This document shows, one piece after another, positions 16,970 through 26,406 of a DNA stretch of 64,000 nt. Source of the DNA: Corynebacterium aurimucosum ATCC 700975. GTDB lineage: Bacteria > Actinomycetota > Actinomycetes > Mycobacteriales > Mycobacteriaceae. The stretch spans positions 527,082-591,081 of the forward strand of contig NZ_VDTC01000001.1 in the NCBI RefSeq assembly GCF_007672725.1, written 5' to 3'. A model generated the notes under the pieces. The model saw only the letters and a program-made list of their open reading frames with translations, searched no databases and was not told where the DNA came from. Every line of letters begins with the position of its first letter. Within the stretch, counting starts at the first letter, position 1. A program made the position numbers and the translations under genes.

Positions 16970-18628
16970 ATGAAGCTTTCTGATGTAACCTTCCACGCCG
17001 CCGCCCTCGCGCGCTTTATCCCTTCGCTCTTCCGCGCCGGCCTCATCAGCCCCGCCGGCGGGCCACGGGCGGTGGCCCTGACCGCGCCGGTCCTCGCGCG
17101 TTACCGCTTCACCACCGCCCGCGAAGTAGAGCAGGCATACATGACCTGCCCGGAACGCCTGGCGCTTATCGACGACGACGGGGCCCTCACCTACCGCCAG
17201 CTGCGCGAAGAATCCCAGACCTTCGCACGCTGGCTGCTGTCTTTGGGTCTGGAGGAGATTCGCCTCGGCGTGATGGCCCGCAATGGCCGCGGCATCATCA
17301 CCCCGCTGGCTGCCAAGGGCTATGCGGGGGCACACATCTTTTTGCTCAACGTCGGTTCCTCCCCCGAGCAGCTTGCCGGGTGCATTGAGGAAAACCGCAT
17401 CAACGTGCTCGTCATCGACGATGAATTCATCGACCGCCTCGACAGCTCTAGCACCATTGCTGGCCTGCACGTGGTGATTGGCCACGAGTCCGGTAAAGAG
17501 ATTCCCACCGAGCTGGCACAGGCGGCAACGCTGCGCAAGATCGTGGAGAATCCGCGGGACGTCGAGAAGCACAAGCTTCCCACTTGGCCCAAGCACGGGC
17601 ATATCGTGCTGATGTCCTCCGGCACCACGGGCATCCCCAAGGGAATCATGCGCCCAGAACCGACGCTGCCGGTGGTGGTTGCCTCCATCGTGGATGCGGT
17701 GCCGTGGCGCGGGGACCAAAAGGTGCAGATGACCGCCTCCATCTTCCACACGTGGGGCTGGGCCTGCCTTAACATCGCGTTGGGCCTGCGCAATACCATC
17801 GTCACCCGCCGCGTCTTTGACCCGGCGGCCGCACTGGATGATATCCAGCGCTACCAGCTCGATGGTCTGCTTTCCTCCCCCGTCTTCTTCCGCCAGATGG
17901 TTGAGGTTGACCCGGATTCGGCCTTCGATACCTCGAGCCTGAAGTTCATTGCTTCTGCAGGGCATGCGCTGACCCCGGAGATCGTCAAGGAAACCCACGA
18001 GCGCTTCGGCCCGATTCTCTGCAATGTCTATGGCTCCACGGAGCTGGCGCTGGCATCGACGGCCAGCATGGAAGAGGTGGCCAAGGATCCCACCATCGGC
18101 GGCAAAATTGCCTCCGGCACAAAACTGCGCATCCTCGATGAGGAAGGCAACGAGGTTCCGTGCGGCGAGGTCGGCGAGATCTACCTGACCAATTCCACCG
18201 CGCTCATTGGCTACACCAACCCGAAGATTCCGCTCAACAAGGTCGATGGCCTCATTTCCATCGGTGACCTGGGCTATATCGACCCCGAGGGCTACCTACA
18301 CGTGGTGGGCCGCGCCGATGACATGATCATCGTCGGCGGTGAGAACGTCCACCCACAGTCGGTGACTGAGGTGCTGGAGACCATGCCGGGCATCGCGGAG
18401 GTGCATGCCGGCGGCGTGGAGGATGAAACCACCTTCCAGCGCATCGCCGTGTGGGCGGTGACTACGCGGGACGCCCTCGGCAACGCCGTGACTGCCGACG
18501 CCATCCGCGCCTGGGTCCGCGAGAACCTCGCCGACCACTCCGTGCCGCGCGATGTCCACTTCCTGGACAAACTCCCGCGCAATGCCACGGGCAAGGTGGT
18601 GCCGCGCTTGCTGCACGGCACCGACTAG
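16970..18628 (+). CDS. Acyl-CoA synthetase (FadD-like, AMP-binding)
   Basis: Adenylate-forming ligase of 552 aa that activates a carboxylic acid with ATP and CoA. P-loop MSSGTTGIPKG near residue 214, YGSTE in the adenylate-binding motif, GDLGYIDPEGYLHVVGRADD and the hinge, and the catalytic Lys in LPRNATGKV. The first 35 residues form an Ala/Pro-rich amphipathic lead. ATG at 16970 was chosen over an upstream reading with no family match. The exact acyl substrate is unclear; medium or long fatty acids are likely given the organism's lipid metabolism. Confidence 0.88.
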   Translation: MKLSDVTFHAAALARFIPSLFRAGLISPAGGPRAVALTAPVLARYRFTTAREVEQAYMTCPERLALIDDDGALTYRQLREESQTFARWLLSLGLEEIRLGVMARNGRGIITPLAAKGYAGAHIFLLNVGSSPEQLAGCIEENRINVLVIDDEFIDRLDSSSTIAGLHVVIGHESGKEIPTELAQAATLRKIVENPRDVEKHKLPTWPKHGHIVLMSSGTTGIPKGIMRPEPTLPVVVASIVDAVPWRGDQKVQMTASIFHTWGWACLNIALGLRNTIVTRRVFDPAAALDDIQRYQLDGLLSSPVFFRQMVEVDPDSAFDTSSLKFIASAGHALTPEIVKETHERFGPILCNVYGSTELALASTASMEEVAKDPTIGGKIASGTKLRILDEEGNEVPCGEVGEIYLTNSTALIGYTNPKIPLNKVDGLISIGDLGYIDPEGYLHVVGRADDMIIVGGENVHPQSVTEVLETMPGIAEVHAGGVEDETTFQRIAVWAVTTRDALGNAVTADAIRAWVRENLADHSVPRDVHFLDKLPRNATGKVVPRLLHGTD

Positions 18629-18650
18629 CCCATCACCCCCTGCGATGGGC
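18628..18650. terminator. Short hairpin between convergent genes
   Basis: GCCCATC / GATGGGC stem with a 9-nt loop between the convergent acyl-CoA synthetase and nagE. It is a weak but well-placed terminator. Confidence 0.45.
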
Positions 18651-18659
18651 CGGGTTAGG

Positions 18660-20798
18660 TTAGCTGCTGCGCTTGACGGTTGCAGCAACCTCGCCTGGCT
18701 GGGCATGGCCCTCGCGAGCGATGTCGACTCCGGCGACCTGCTTGGCCGTCGGGCACACCACCGGGGTGATGAGGTTGACGCCGCGCTCGCGCAGCTTCTG
18801 CGCCTCCACCGCGATGATCGGTGTGCCGGCGGTGACTGTATCGCCCTTCTTGGCCAGGGCGGTGAAACCTTCGCCCTTGAGCTCCACGGTGTCGATGCCG
18901 ATGTGAATGAGCAAGTCCAGCCCATCCGCGGTCTTCATGCCGAAGGCGTGGCGGGTCTTGAAGACCATGGTGATGGTGCCGTCTACCGGGGCGCAGACGT
19001 CGAAAGCATCGACGGCATCAGGCATCACCGCGAAGCCTTCGCCCACCATGCCCTGCGCAAAGGACGCATCCGGGACCTGGGAGAGCGCGACAACGTCACC
19101 GGCGAACGGGGCACGCACATCCACGTCAACGGCATCACCACCAGCGGTATTACCGCTGACGCGCTGAGCGGAAGCGGCGCTGGCTCCAGCACCTGCGGCG
19201 CTCGCAGCACCCGCCGTGGCGAGGACCGGAGAACCGTGACGCAGCTGGTGGCTGACCTCGTCATACATGAATTGCACGGCCGGGCCCACGATGACCTGGA
19301 CGCTCTTCTCCGAGGGGTGGATAACACCGGAGACGGCGGCGCGTTTGATCACGGAGTCGTCGACAAGCGCGCGCTCCTTCACGCCCACACGCAGGCGCGT
19401 GGTGCAGTAGTCCAGTGAGTCAATGTTGTCCTTGCCACCGAGGCCCTCGATGATGCGCGCGGCATCACGAGCAGTCTTGTCATCGCCGGTAGCGGAATCC
19501 TCCATGGGGTCTGCTACCGCATCGTCCTCACCGCGGCCCGGGGTCTTGAGGTTGAGCCAGCCGATGAGGAAGTAGAAGATGACGAAGTAAAGGAAGAAGA
19601 AGCCCACGCCCATGACCAGCAGCATGTACCACTTGTTGGCCAGCGGGTTCTGCGAGGAGAGCAACATGTCCACGAAACCGGCCGAGAAACCGAAGCCGGC
19701 GGTCCACTCCATAGTGGAAGCGATGAAGACGGACAGGCCCATCAGCAGCGCGTGCACCACGTAGAGCAGCGGGGCAACGAACATGAAGGAGAACTCCAGC
19801 GGCTCAGTCACGCCGGTGAAGAAGGAGGCCAGGGCGCCAGCGGCCATCAGGGAACCAACGACCTTGCGCTTGCTCTTATCCGCGCGCAGGTACATGGCAA
19901 GTGCCGCGCCCGGCAGGCCGAACATCATGACCGGGAAGAAGCCCGCCTGGTAGCGGCCGACGACACCCTCGACAGTGCACTGGCCGTTGGCCCAAATGCC
20001 CGGGCAGTCAGCTGCGGAGGTGGCGGCCGCGGCTGCCTCGATGGTCTTTTGACCGGCCTGGAAGTTGCCGATGTCATTGATACCGATGACATCGAACCAG
20101 AAGACGGAGTTCAGCGCGTGGTGCAGGCCGGTCGGGATGAGCAGGCGGTTGGCCACACCGTAGATGCCGGCGCCCGCCGCGCCCAGGCCCTGGATGGAGG
20201 TACCGAAGTTAAAGAGCGCGTTGTAGATAAACGGCCACACGAAGTAGAGGATGCCGGAAATCACTATGGCGATGACGGCGGTAAGAATCGGCACGAGGCG
20301 CCGGCCTGAGAAGAAGGCCAAAAAGTCCGGCAGCTTGGTGCCGTGGAAGCGGTTATATACCCAGGCCGCCATGACGCCGGCGAGGATGCCGAAGAGGACG
20401 TTGCCGCCACCCACGGCGTTCCAGCCTTCCGAGGCCCATTCCAGGGCTTCATCGCCGGTCAGCGCGGTGGGGTCTTCGATGCCGCGGTAGCCGGCCACGG
20501 CCTCGGGACCGAGCAGTTTCATAAACGTGGCGAAGGCCAGGAAACCAGAGAGTGCCGCGGCACCGTTGGAATCCTTGGCCAGGCCGAAGGCAATGGCGAT
20601 GGCGAAGATCCAGCCCAGGTTGGCCAGGACCGCGTCGCCGGAGCTGATCAGCAGCTGGGCGGCGAGGTTATCCGGGCCAGCCGCGCTGGAGATCCAGTAG
20701 CCAACGCCACTGAGGATCGCCGCGACGGGCAGCACCGCCACAGCGCCCATAAGGGCTTTTCCGAGCCGCTGCAGCGGCCCCATGACATCGATTTTCAT
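18660..20798 (-). CDS. nagE: N-acetylglucosamine-type PTS permease EIICBA
   Basis: One-chain PTS transporter of 712 aa that imports and phosphorylates its sugar. The EIIC membrane domain (to about residue 420) has the NRLLIPTGLHHALN and GFFPVMMFGLPGAALAM blocks and GVTEPLEFSF. EIIB has the phospho-Cys about 464 in DYCTTRLR. EIIA has the phospho-His about 632 in LLIHIGIDTVEL. The order C-B-A and the LIPTGLH/LKTPGR blocks resemble NagE more than PtsG, and nagA-nagB sit just upstream in the same direction, so N-acetylglucosamine is the likely substrate. Glucose cannot be excluded. Confidence 0.88.
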   Translation of the reverse strand: MKIDVMGPLQRLGKALMGAVAVLPVAAILSGVGYWISSAAGPDNLAAQLLISSGDAVLANLGWIFAIAIAFGLAKDSNGAAALSGFLAFATFMKLLGPEAVAGYRGIEDPTALTGDEALEWASEGWNAVGGGNVLFGILAGVMAAWVYNRFHGTKLPDFLAFFSGRRLVPILTAVIAIVISGILYFVWPFIYNALFNFGTSIQGLGAAGAGIYGVANRLLIPTGLHHALNSVFWFDVIGINDIGNFQAGQKTIEAAAAATSAADCPGIWANGQCTVEGVVGRYQAGFFPVMMFGLPGAALAMYLRADKSKRKVVGSLMAAGALASFFTGVTEPLEFSFMFVAPLLYVVHALLMGLSVFIASTMEWTAGFGFSAGFVDMLLSSQNPLANKWYMLLVMGVGFFFLYFVIFYFLIGWLNLKTPGRGEDDAVADPMEDSATGDDKTARDAARIIEGLGGKDNIDSLDYCTTRLRVGVKERALVDDSVIKRAAVSGVIHPSEKSVQVIVGPAVQFMYDEVSHQLRHGSPVLATAGAASAAGAGASAASAQRVSGNTAGGDAVDVDVRAPFAGDVVALSQVPDASFAQGMVGEGFAVMPDAVDAFDVCAPVDGTITMVFKTRHAFGMKTADGLDLLIHIGIDTVELKGEGFTALAKKGDTVTAGTPIIAVEAQKLRERGVNLITPVVCPTAKQVAGVDIAREGHAQPGEVAATVKRSS

Positions 20799-20840
20799 GC
20801 GAGGAGTCCTTTCACACTAGTAAGGAATTAGATGGAGTTT

Positions 20841-21620
20841 TTAGGAAAAGAGTGGGCGGTGCGGACGGTGCTTGTCCGCGAAAACGTAGTACTCGCGGTC
20901 CTCCAGCTGGGAGGCGGCGGCTTCATCGAGGATCACCGTGGCGCGCTGGTGCCACTGCAGGATCGACGCGGGGCAGTGCGCGGAGAGCGGGCCTTCCACC
21001 ATGGCGTGGACCGCGCTGGCCTTGTTGCTGCCAGTGGCCAACAAGAGCAGGTGGCGTGCCTCACTGATGGTGCCCAATCCTTGGGTCAGCACGTGGCGCG
21101 GGACTTCGTCTTCGTTGTCAAAGAAGCGGGCATTATCCTGCACGGTTTGCGGGTGCAGCGTCTTGATGCGGGTGCGCGATTGCAGGGAACTCGACGGCTC
21201 GTTGAAGCCAACGTGCCCGTTGGCCCCGATGCCCAGCAGCTGGATGTCCACGCCGCCGGCATCACGGATGGCTTTGTCATAGTTGGCCGCGGCGGTGGCG
21301 GGGTCATCGGAGTCACCAGCGGGGCTTTTTACCAGGTCATCATCGAAATCCACGTGGCTGGTGAATTCGCGGCGGATGGTGGAATAGTAGGACTGCTCGT
21401 GGGTACGCTCCAGCCCGATGTATTCATCGAGCAGGAATGCGCGGCTGCGGGCAAAGCTCACCTCGCCGCGCTCATGGCGCGTAATGAGCTCCTTGTACAT
21501 TGCTACCGGGGTCGATCCCGTGGCCAGGCCCAAGGTGGCGCCGGCGTTGGCGTAGTGCGCGAAGATGTCAGCGGCCTCCACGGCCACTTCGGCCGGCGTG
21601 GAGCGGATGAGGATTTCCAT
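20841..21620 (-). CDS. nagB: Glucosamine-6-phosphate deaminase
   Basis: Converts glucosamine-6-phosphate to fructose-6-phosphate and ammonia. Family blocks: [14 protein letters not shown] (phosphate loop), FLLDEYIGL, and [14 protein letters not shown] with the catalytic residues. 259 aa fits the family. The start [12 protein letters not shown] at 21620 is preceded by AGGAAGG; longer readings overlap nagA. Middle gene of nagA-nagB-nagE. Confidence 0.95.
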   Translation of the reverse strand: MEILIRSTPAEVAVEAADIFAHYANAGATLGLATGSTPVAMYKELITRHERGEVSFARSRAFLLDEYIGLERTHEQSYYSTIRREFTSHVDFDDDLVKSPAGDSDDPATAAANYDKAIRDAGGVDIQLLGIGANGHVGFNEPSSSLQSRTRIKTLHPQTVQDNARFFDNEDEVPRHVLTQGLGTISEARHLLLLATGSNKASAVHAMVEGPLSAHCPASILQWHQRATVILDEAAASQLEDREYYVFADKHRPHRPLFS

Positions 21621-21639
21621 GAGATGCCTTCCTGTGTGT

Positions 21640-22797
21640 TTAAGAGAGTGAGATGTCCGCGCCGTCGACGATGACGCGCACCGGTTGGTAGTGAGAGTTA
21701 AGGCCAACCAGGTTGGCGCGCGCGCCAACCGCGATTCGGCCTAGATTCGTCTCCCCCAACACGTCGGCTGCCGTGGTGGAGGTAAAACGAACTGCTTCCC
21801 CGAGGCCGTGGCGCGCGGCGAAGCTGGCGAATTGCTGGGACAAGGTAGAGGTGCCGCCCGCGATGGCGCCGCTGGGCACGCGCGCGACTCCCCCGCTCAC
21901 GGTGACAGGCAGCGAACCCAGCTCATAGTCACCATCGGCCATGCCGGCCGCCGCCATGGCATCAGTGATGGCGAAGGCGCGGTGACTGTGAGCCATGTCC
22001 ACGGCGCCGTCGACAAGATGCACACCATCTGCGATGAGCTCGACGGACACATCCCCCGCCTTCGCTGCGGTGAGCAAAGCCGCTACCGGGCCCGGCGCGC
22101 GGTGGTGAATAGAAGGCATGCCATTAAAGAGGTGCGTTCCAGTCACGGTCAGGCCGAGCTCCTTAGCCTTGGCGATAACGCTCAGCGTGGTGTCATAATC
22201 GGCCTCGGTGTGGCCCAGGCTGGCGATGATGCCATGCTCCGCGCAGACGTCGAGCAGCTTGTCGATGTTCTCCGTTTCCGGCGCGAAGGTAATCGAACGC
22301 AGGTGGCCGCGGGCCGCGGCGATGACTGCACGGAAGAAGTCCGGGTCACCGGGCACGATGCGCGATGGGTCCTGTGCGCCGCACTTGGCCGCCGCGATGA
22401 AGGGGCCCTCCATGTGGATGCCGGCGATTTCACCCTCCTCAGCCAGCTGGGCCAAAAGCTCCGCCCGGGCGCAGAGTTCTTCTTGCGTGCCGGAGACCAA
22501 GCTGGCCAGCAGTGTCGTTGTGCCGTGCGCGCGGTGGAAGCGGGCGGCGGCTAGGCACTGCTCGTAGTCGCCGTTGGGAAATCCCCCGCCGTTGCCGCCG
22601 TGGTTGTGTAGGTCCACGAAGCCGGGCACCCACAGCAACGCATCCGAGTCCCCGGCGCGCCAGGCAGCCTCGGCTTGGGGGACGTCGCCAAGCACTATGC
22701 CCTCAATACTCTCCCCGAACGTGACGGCCCCAGCGCGCAGCTCGAAGTTTTCATCAATATAGAGGCCCTCGACGTGGCCTTTCTCCTTTGTCTGCAT
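21640..22797 (-). CDS. nagA: N-acetylglucosamine-6-phosphate deacetylase
   Basis: Removes acetate from GlcNAc-6-phosphate; amidohydrolase fold, 385 aa. Metal and active-site blocks: [29 protein letters not shown], and the catalytic Asp in [10 protein letters not shown]. First gene of the minus-strand operon; nagB starts 19 bases after its stop. ATG at 22797; a MGAR-type alternative was not considered because [13 protein letters not shown] reads straight into the fold. The metabolic logic is complete with nagB and nagE. Confidence 0.94.
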   Translation of the reverse strand: MQTKEKGHVEGLYIDENFELRAGAVTFGESIEGIVLGDVPQAEAAWRAGDSDALLWVPGFVDLHNHGGNGGGFPNGDYEQCLAAARFHRAHGTTTLLASLVSGTQEELCARAELLAQLAEEGEIAGIHMEGPFIAAAKCGAQDPSRIVPGDPDFFRAVIAAARGHLRSITFAPETENIDKLLDVCAEHGIIASLGHTEADYDTTLSVIAKAKELGLTVTGTHLFNGMPSIHHRAPGPVAALLTAAKAGDVSVELIADGVHLVDGAVDMAHSHRAFAITDAMAAAGMADGDYELGSLPVTVSGGVARVPSGAIAGGTSTLSQQFASFAARHGLGEAVRFTSTTAADVLGETNLGRIAVGARANLVGLNSHYQPVRVIVDGADISLS

Positions 22798-22974
22798 GGT
22801 TCATTCGGTCCCGCTTGTACGGGCTGACGTGGCGCAGCCCGGTTGACAATTCACTTGAAATTTATCAGGGCTACCAATTTTTGTGAACCACACTTCCTCC
22901 GAAGGGGGTGTGTGAGCGCAGATGGCTTTTAGCGCGTTAGGTGCACCGCGCGGAATGTCGAAAGGCCCGGCGAG
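22798..22974 (-). promoter_or_regulatory. nag operon upstream region
   Basis: Noncoding. It reads TTCACAAAAATTGG ... TGATAAATTTCAAG on the minus strand, a plausible promoter with a TGATAA -10, about 60-100 bases before nagA. No convincing GntR-type (NagR/DasR) palindrome was recognised. Confidence 0.35.
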
Positions 22975-23853
22975 CTACCAGCCACGGGTGACCACTCGGT
23001 CCCAAAGCGCGTTGCTCGCTAGCTCACCGGCGCCCGCTGGTGAGGTGCCAACGAACACATCTCTCGCATCAGGATCATCAGCAAGAATGTAGCGGAACCA
23101 CGCGGTGGCGTAACTGTCCCCGAACTCTAGAACGTCCTTGTGGTCCGCGCCCAGGCGGCGGGCAATGATTGCCGGACCACCAGCTGATTCAAAGTTCTCC
23201 TGCAAGTCTGACCACGGACTAACAAGCCAGCGGTCCGAACGGCCATCGCTCGTCATCAGGAATAGCGGTTCCTCTACGTCAGCCGTGTTGTAGTCCCAGT
23301 CATTGGACTGTGCCACTTTGTGGGAGGCCGGGCTCGCCGCATACACAGCTGCTACCTCCGTGTGGGCCGCAGCGTTGATGGCACCCGCACCACCCTGTGA
23401 GTGGCCAAAAATGCCGACTCGTGATCGGTCCGCACGAGAATCCAGTTCCGGCAAGCGCTCAATCAAGTGCACGACATTCTCTCCTGTACCTGTGTGGGGA
23501 GTCTCATCGCCGACAACCACGAAGCCCCAACTAGCCAGGTGCTCCGCCACGGGCAGGTAGCTGCTCAGCGGCGTGTTCGTGCCATTAGCCATGACCGCCG
23601 CCGGAAACGGTCCCGCGCCTGTCGGTGCCGCGATGGTCACGTCGCCATCACGCCGCACGTCGACCTCGTGCGGCCCCTCGCCCGCAAACGACGCTTCCAG
23701 CGGGCCACCTGTCTCAGCGCTATATCCGGCAGCCACGCCGTCATCACCGGTCACGCTGTCTGCGTCCACCCACTGCATGAATCCCACAAACCCTACAAAC
23801 GCCACCACAATCACGGCCACCACGGCAATCATGCCAACCACAAGCTTTTTCAT
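22975..23853 (-). CDS. Membrane-anchored or secreted alpha/beta hydrolase
   Basis: About 292 aa. A hydrophobic N-terminus (MKKLVVGMIAVVAVIVVAFV) acts as signal anchor or signal peptide. The catalytic domain resembles dienelactone hydrolase/PET-hydrolase-like enzymes: the oxyanion region PAAVMANGTNT, the nucleophile Ser in GIFGHSQGG, an Asp in LMTSDGRSD and a His in LGADHKDVLEFG. Two cysteines are absent from the mature part. The ATG at 23853 is preferred because the membrane segment starts there. Substrate unknown; a secreted esterase is likely. Confidence 0.82.
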   Translation of the reverse strand: MKKLVVGMIAVVAVIVVAFVGFVGFMQWVDADSVTGDDGVAAGYSAETGGPLEASFAGEGPHEVDVRRDGDVTIAAPTGAGPFPAAVMANGTNTPLSSYLPVAEHLASWGFVVVGDETPHTGTGENVVHLIERLPELDSRADRSRVGIFGHSQGGAGAINAAAHTEVAAVYAASPASHKVAQSNDWDYNTADVEEPLFLMTSDGRSDRWLVSPWSDLQENFESAGGPAIIARRLGADHKDVLEFGDSYATAWFRYILADDPDARDVFVGTSPAGAGELASNALWDRVVTRGW

Positions 23854-23945
23854 GCTCTGTATTGTGTTTCGCACGAGAGCGAAGGTCACTAGCGCTAGCA
23901 CTACTTTTTCCTGTACACAGTGCAAGAGCTACCTCCGCTACGCCC

Positions 23946-23974
23946 TTGAAATGAGAGACTCACATCATTACCTT
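23946..23974 (+). promoter_or_regulatory. Promoter candidate for peptide-MFS transcript
   Basis: TTGAAA (23946-23951), a 17-bp spacer and TACCTT (23969-23974) lie 36 bases before the 29-codon ORF. Box spacing is ideal and no other gene lies between. Confidence 0.5.
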
Positions 23975-24009
23975 GTTGTATGTAATCGTCATCACATATG
24001 GGAGAAATA

Positions 24010-24099
24010 ATGCTTACCTCCGAAACGCTTTCCGAAGTAGTCACAGTAGGAGGTTCAGGTCCGTTCAGCGGCCAGGGCAACGAAACAGTTGCAGCCTAA
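24010..24099 (+). CDS. 29-aa peptide immediately upstream of MFS transporter
   Basis: ATG-started 29-codon ORF with GGGAGA upstream; an in-frame ATG at 23998 would add four residues. The peptide begins MLTSETLSEVV and ends in a Gly/Ser-rich part (GGSGPFSGQGNE) with VAA at the C-terminus. It has no cysteine and no signal peptide. Its TAA is directly followed by the ATG of the transporter, which has no good ribosome site of its own, so the transporter depends on translation of the peptide. It is either a leader peptide that couples or attenuates transporter synthesis (as known for tet(L)-type pumps) or an exported peptide with a dedicated carrier. I recognise no family. Confidence 0.6.
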   Translation: MLTSETLSEVVTVGGSGPFSGQGNETVAA

Positions 24100-25338
24100 A
24101 TGCATCCCCCTAGAAACAGTGGTGACGAAGGACTTTCATCTATCTACACCTTGACCGCCACATATTTTTTATTGTCAGTGTGCGGGTCAATGACCAGCCT
24201 CTCGATTTCACTCCACTTCGCCGAACTCAACAAAGGCGAACTGTTGGTGGCAAGCATCTTCATCTCGGGTACTTGCGCTCAAGTTTTTGCAGTCCCCTTT
24301 CTGGACCCACTCTTCAACAAATTCAACAGCTATCACATTGCGCTTGCTGCACTCTTCTTAGATCTTCTGGGCCTGTTATCAATGGCAGCCTATCCAGAGC
24401 CATTGATCCTCATTGTCGGAAATCTCGTCACCGCATGCTTAAGCGGACTGTCAATTCCATCCATTTTCACCATCGCTGACTCTCAGGTCGGCGAAGGACA
24501 GCAGGCGAAAGCCTTCTCCCTCTTGGACACAGCCCGACTTGGCAGTGGATTCCTTGGACCACCTCTAGGTGGATTACTACTGGACCAAAGAAACCTGCAG
24601 ACAGCGCTCTTCGTTGAAGCTTGCGCCGTTGGAGTCTCGCTACTTGCTTTTTATTTCCTTTATAAATCCTCGCCCCCGAAAACACTGCTTCATTCAGAAA
24701 CCAAAGATTCTTCACCGAGTTTTCTCCAGAAGGTCCTCGAAGCACCTTCCCTTTTGCTGAAGAATAGAAGCGCTCGGTCCGCGTTAACCAGCATTTGGGG
24801 AGCAATTATCTGCACCTCGATTTTCAACGTTTCGCTTGTCTTCTATGCGACACAGACCCTCCACGTCAGCGGTACGTTATATGCCATCATTGCCCAAGCA
24901 TTTATCGTGGGCCGCATCTTTGGCGCACGGCTTTCAGCTCGCCTTCACTCACAGAACGCTGGGAAAGTCCTGGCCGGGGCAGGATTCGCTATGGGGTGTT
25001 TCATAGCTTTACCTGGACTATTTCCCTCATTGTGGCTCTGCATCCCATGTTTCCTCCTGGGCGGAGTCTGCAATGCTGCTCAGGTGGCCGCACTACGCAT
25101 AATCGTTGTCGGATCCGTACCTGATGAAGTGAAACCCAAAGCCCTTTCTACGATGGGTTCAATTAACAGCTCCGCAATGCTTATTGGATACATCATCGGG
25201 GCACCTGTTGTAAGTGCCATCGGCCCAGCTGCGGCCCTTGTCGTATCAGGGTTTGGCACCTCTATCCTCACTCTGGGGCCAATTCTGAAGACCACCATGT
25301 ACGGTGCCTCCGGTGACCAAGACTACGACAACAAATAG
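24100..25338 (+). CDS. Major facilitator superfamily transporter
   Basis: 412-aa MFS protein with about 12 membrane helices in two halves joined by a charged loop (SSPPKTLLHSETKDSS, near residues 190-205). Motif-like DTARLGSGFLGPPLGG in the first half resembles antiporter motif C. Codon and base use differ from neighbours (lower G+C, rarer codons), suggesting horizontal transfer. Its closest context partner is the 29-aa peptide ORF ending one base before its ATG. Substrate unknown: drug efflux or peptide export are both possible. Confidence 0.88.
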   Translation: MHPPRNSGDEGLSSIYTLTATYFLLSVCGSMTSLSISLHFAELNKGELLVASIFISGTCAQVFAVPFLDPLFNKFNSYHIALAALFLDLLGLLSMAAYPEPLILIVGNLVTACLSGLSIPSIFTIADSQVGEGQQAKAFSLLDTARLGSGFLGPPLGGLLLDQRNLQTALFVEACAVGVSLLAFYFLYKSSPPKTLLHSETKDSSPSFLQKVLEAPSLLLKNRSARSALTSIWGAIICTSIFNVSLVFYATQTLHVSGTLYAIIAQAFIVGRIFGARLSARLHSQNAGKVLAGAGFAMGCFIALPGLFPSLWLCIPCFLLGGVCNAAQVAALRIIVVGSVPDEVKPKALSTMGSINSSAMLIGYIIGAPVVSAIGPAAALVVSGFGTSILTLGPILKTTMYGASGDQDYDNK

Positions 25339-25424
25339 CATTCAATTCTGTAGTAAATCTACTGTCAGATGCGAGTTTTTGGTACCGGTGTGTTCAGAAG
25401 ACTGAAATGGTAGCGGTGTGGTGA

Positions 25425-25883
25425 GGGGTCAGGTCCTATCGCGGACAAAGCCACCTACCACAGGTCATCGACGCCATGTTTAATACAGACCAGCTCGAAG
25501 CGGAGTCCAAGCGCCTAGACGAGAAAATCCGCGCTCTTGCCAGCGAGATTGAATCATTGGTTGCAGAAAATCAGCGGGTAGCGCAAGACCAGGACCAATA
25601 CCTCGCCCGCTACACCCAGCTAGAAGCGCGATACCAGAAAACCCTGGGCCGCAAACAAGCCATCGAGGCCGAGATTGCTGCCAAGAGTGCCAAGGCCACT
25701 GCGATCAAAACCGCCTACACCCAGTTGGCCGACAAGCCCATCCAGCATTTTCAACCATCCCAGTGGACAGCGCTTATCGACCATGCCGTTATCGGAGCCA
25801 ACGAGATCCAGTTCGTCTTCAGAATCGGCACTGAAATCACCGTGCCTATTGCTAGCAGGCTGCCAGTTTCTTCCACTTCCTGA
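25425..25883 (+). pseudogene. C-terminal remnant of a large serine recombinase
   Basis: The frame (open from about 25425; ATG at 25476) encodes a coiled-coil region (DQLEAESKRLDEKI, LASEIESLVAENQ) and a short beta stretch EIQFVFRIGTEITV. These match the C-terminal end of large serine recombinases of phage or mobile-element origin. The catalytic resolvase domain and the zinc-ribbon region are missing. The last dozen residues look foreign and lie over the end of the convergent ClbS-type gene, so a recombination junction falls near 25850. Non-functional remnant; it marks this patch as former mobile DNA. Confidence 0.75.
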
Positions 25884-26367
25884 TTTTGGTGCGAAACGTC
25901 GTAAATGGCGCGACGGTGTTGATATGCACCCATTTCCACACCGGCCACGCCGACGGGGTGGAAGAAGCCCACGCACGCTGACCCGAACTAAACAATTCTG
26001 ATTCGGTTAGACCGCCCACCATTTTGACTATCTCACCAAGCAGGATCTTGAACCTGTCGATCAAATCCTCAGTAGATACCTGCTCCCAGCGTTGGTAGAA
26101 CGATTCATACAATCCGCCCAGTTGATTCCACTTAAAACCAGGTGCCGGAGTCACCACGTCAAGACCGGCTTGTTCGTCACGTTCCCAGCCGAGCAGTAAT
26201 TCCATCCAGCCAAGCTGGTAGGCGATCATCTGCCGGGGCGTGCGGTCAACACCGTCAACCAGCCGGTCCCAACCATCGCCAGGAACGCCTACGAACTCGC
26301 CGATAAAAAGTTCGCCACGCTTAGTAATCTCTGCGGCTAGTTCATCGCCGGACGCATACGATCTCAC
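25852..26367 (-). CDS. ClbS/DfsB-family four-helix protein
   Basis: About 171 aa with the DinB-like four-helix pattern of the ClbS/DfsB (DUF1706) family: YASGDELAAEITKR, RTPRQMIAYQLGWMELLLGWE, FKWNQLGGLYESFY and PVWKWVHINTVAPF...RKWKK. ClbS protects colibactin producers by hydrolysing the cyclopropane warhead; relatives elsewhere are mostly uncharacterised and occur widely. GTG at 26367 has AGGAGG 6 bases upstream; an adjacent GTG at 26370 is also possible. It is convergent with the recombinase remnant and probably came with it. Confidence 0.82.
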   Translation of the reverse strand: MRSYASGDELAAEITKRGELFIGEFVGVPGDGWDRLVDGVDRTPRQMIAYQLGWMELLLGWERDEQAGLDVVTPAPGFKWNQLGGLYESFYQRWEQVSTEDLIDRFKILLGEIVKMVGGLTESELFSSGQRAWASSTPSAWPVWKWVHINTVAPFTTFRTKIRKWKKLAAC

Positions 26368-26406
26368 CACACACCTCCTCGTGAAACGGCCTTAGGTTTA
26401 ACGCTT

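Noticed and set aside
19752..20309. 185-codon plus-strand ORF over nagE
   Set aside because: Antisense to the EIIC membrane domain; no start signal or family match.
22798..22974. Riboswitch before nagA
   Set aside because: No conserved aptamer-like pairing was seen; the region reads as a simple promoter segment.
24010..24099. Lasso peptide precursor
   Set aside because: A Thr two residues before GG recalls lasso precursors, but the first acidic residue is 12 positions after the first Gly, beyond the usual 7-9, and no lasso cyclase or protease gene is present.
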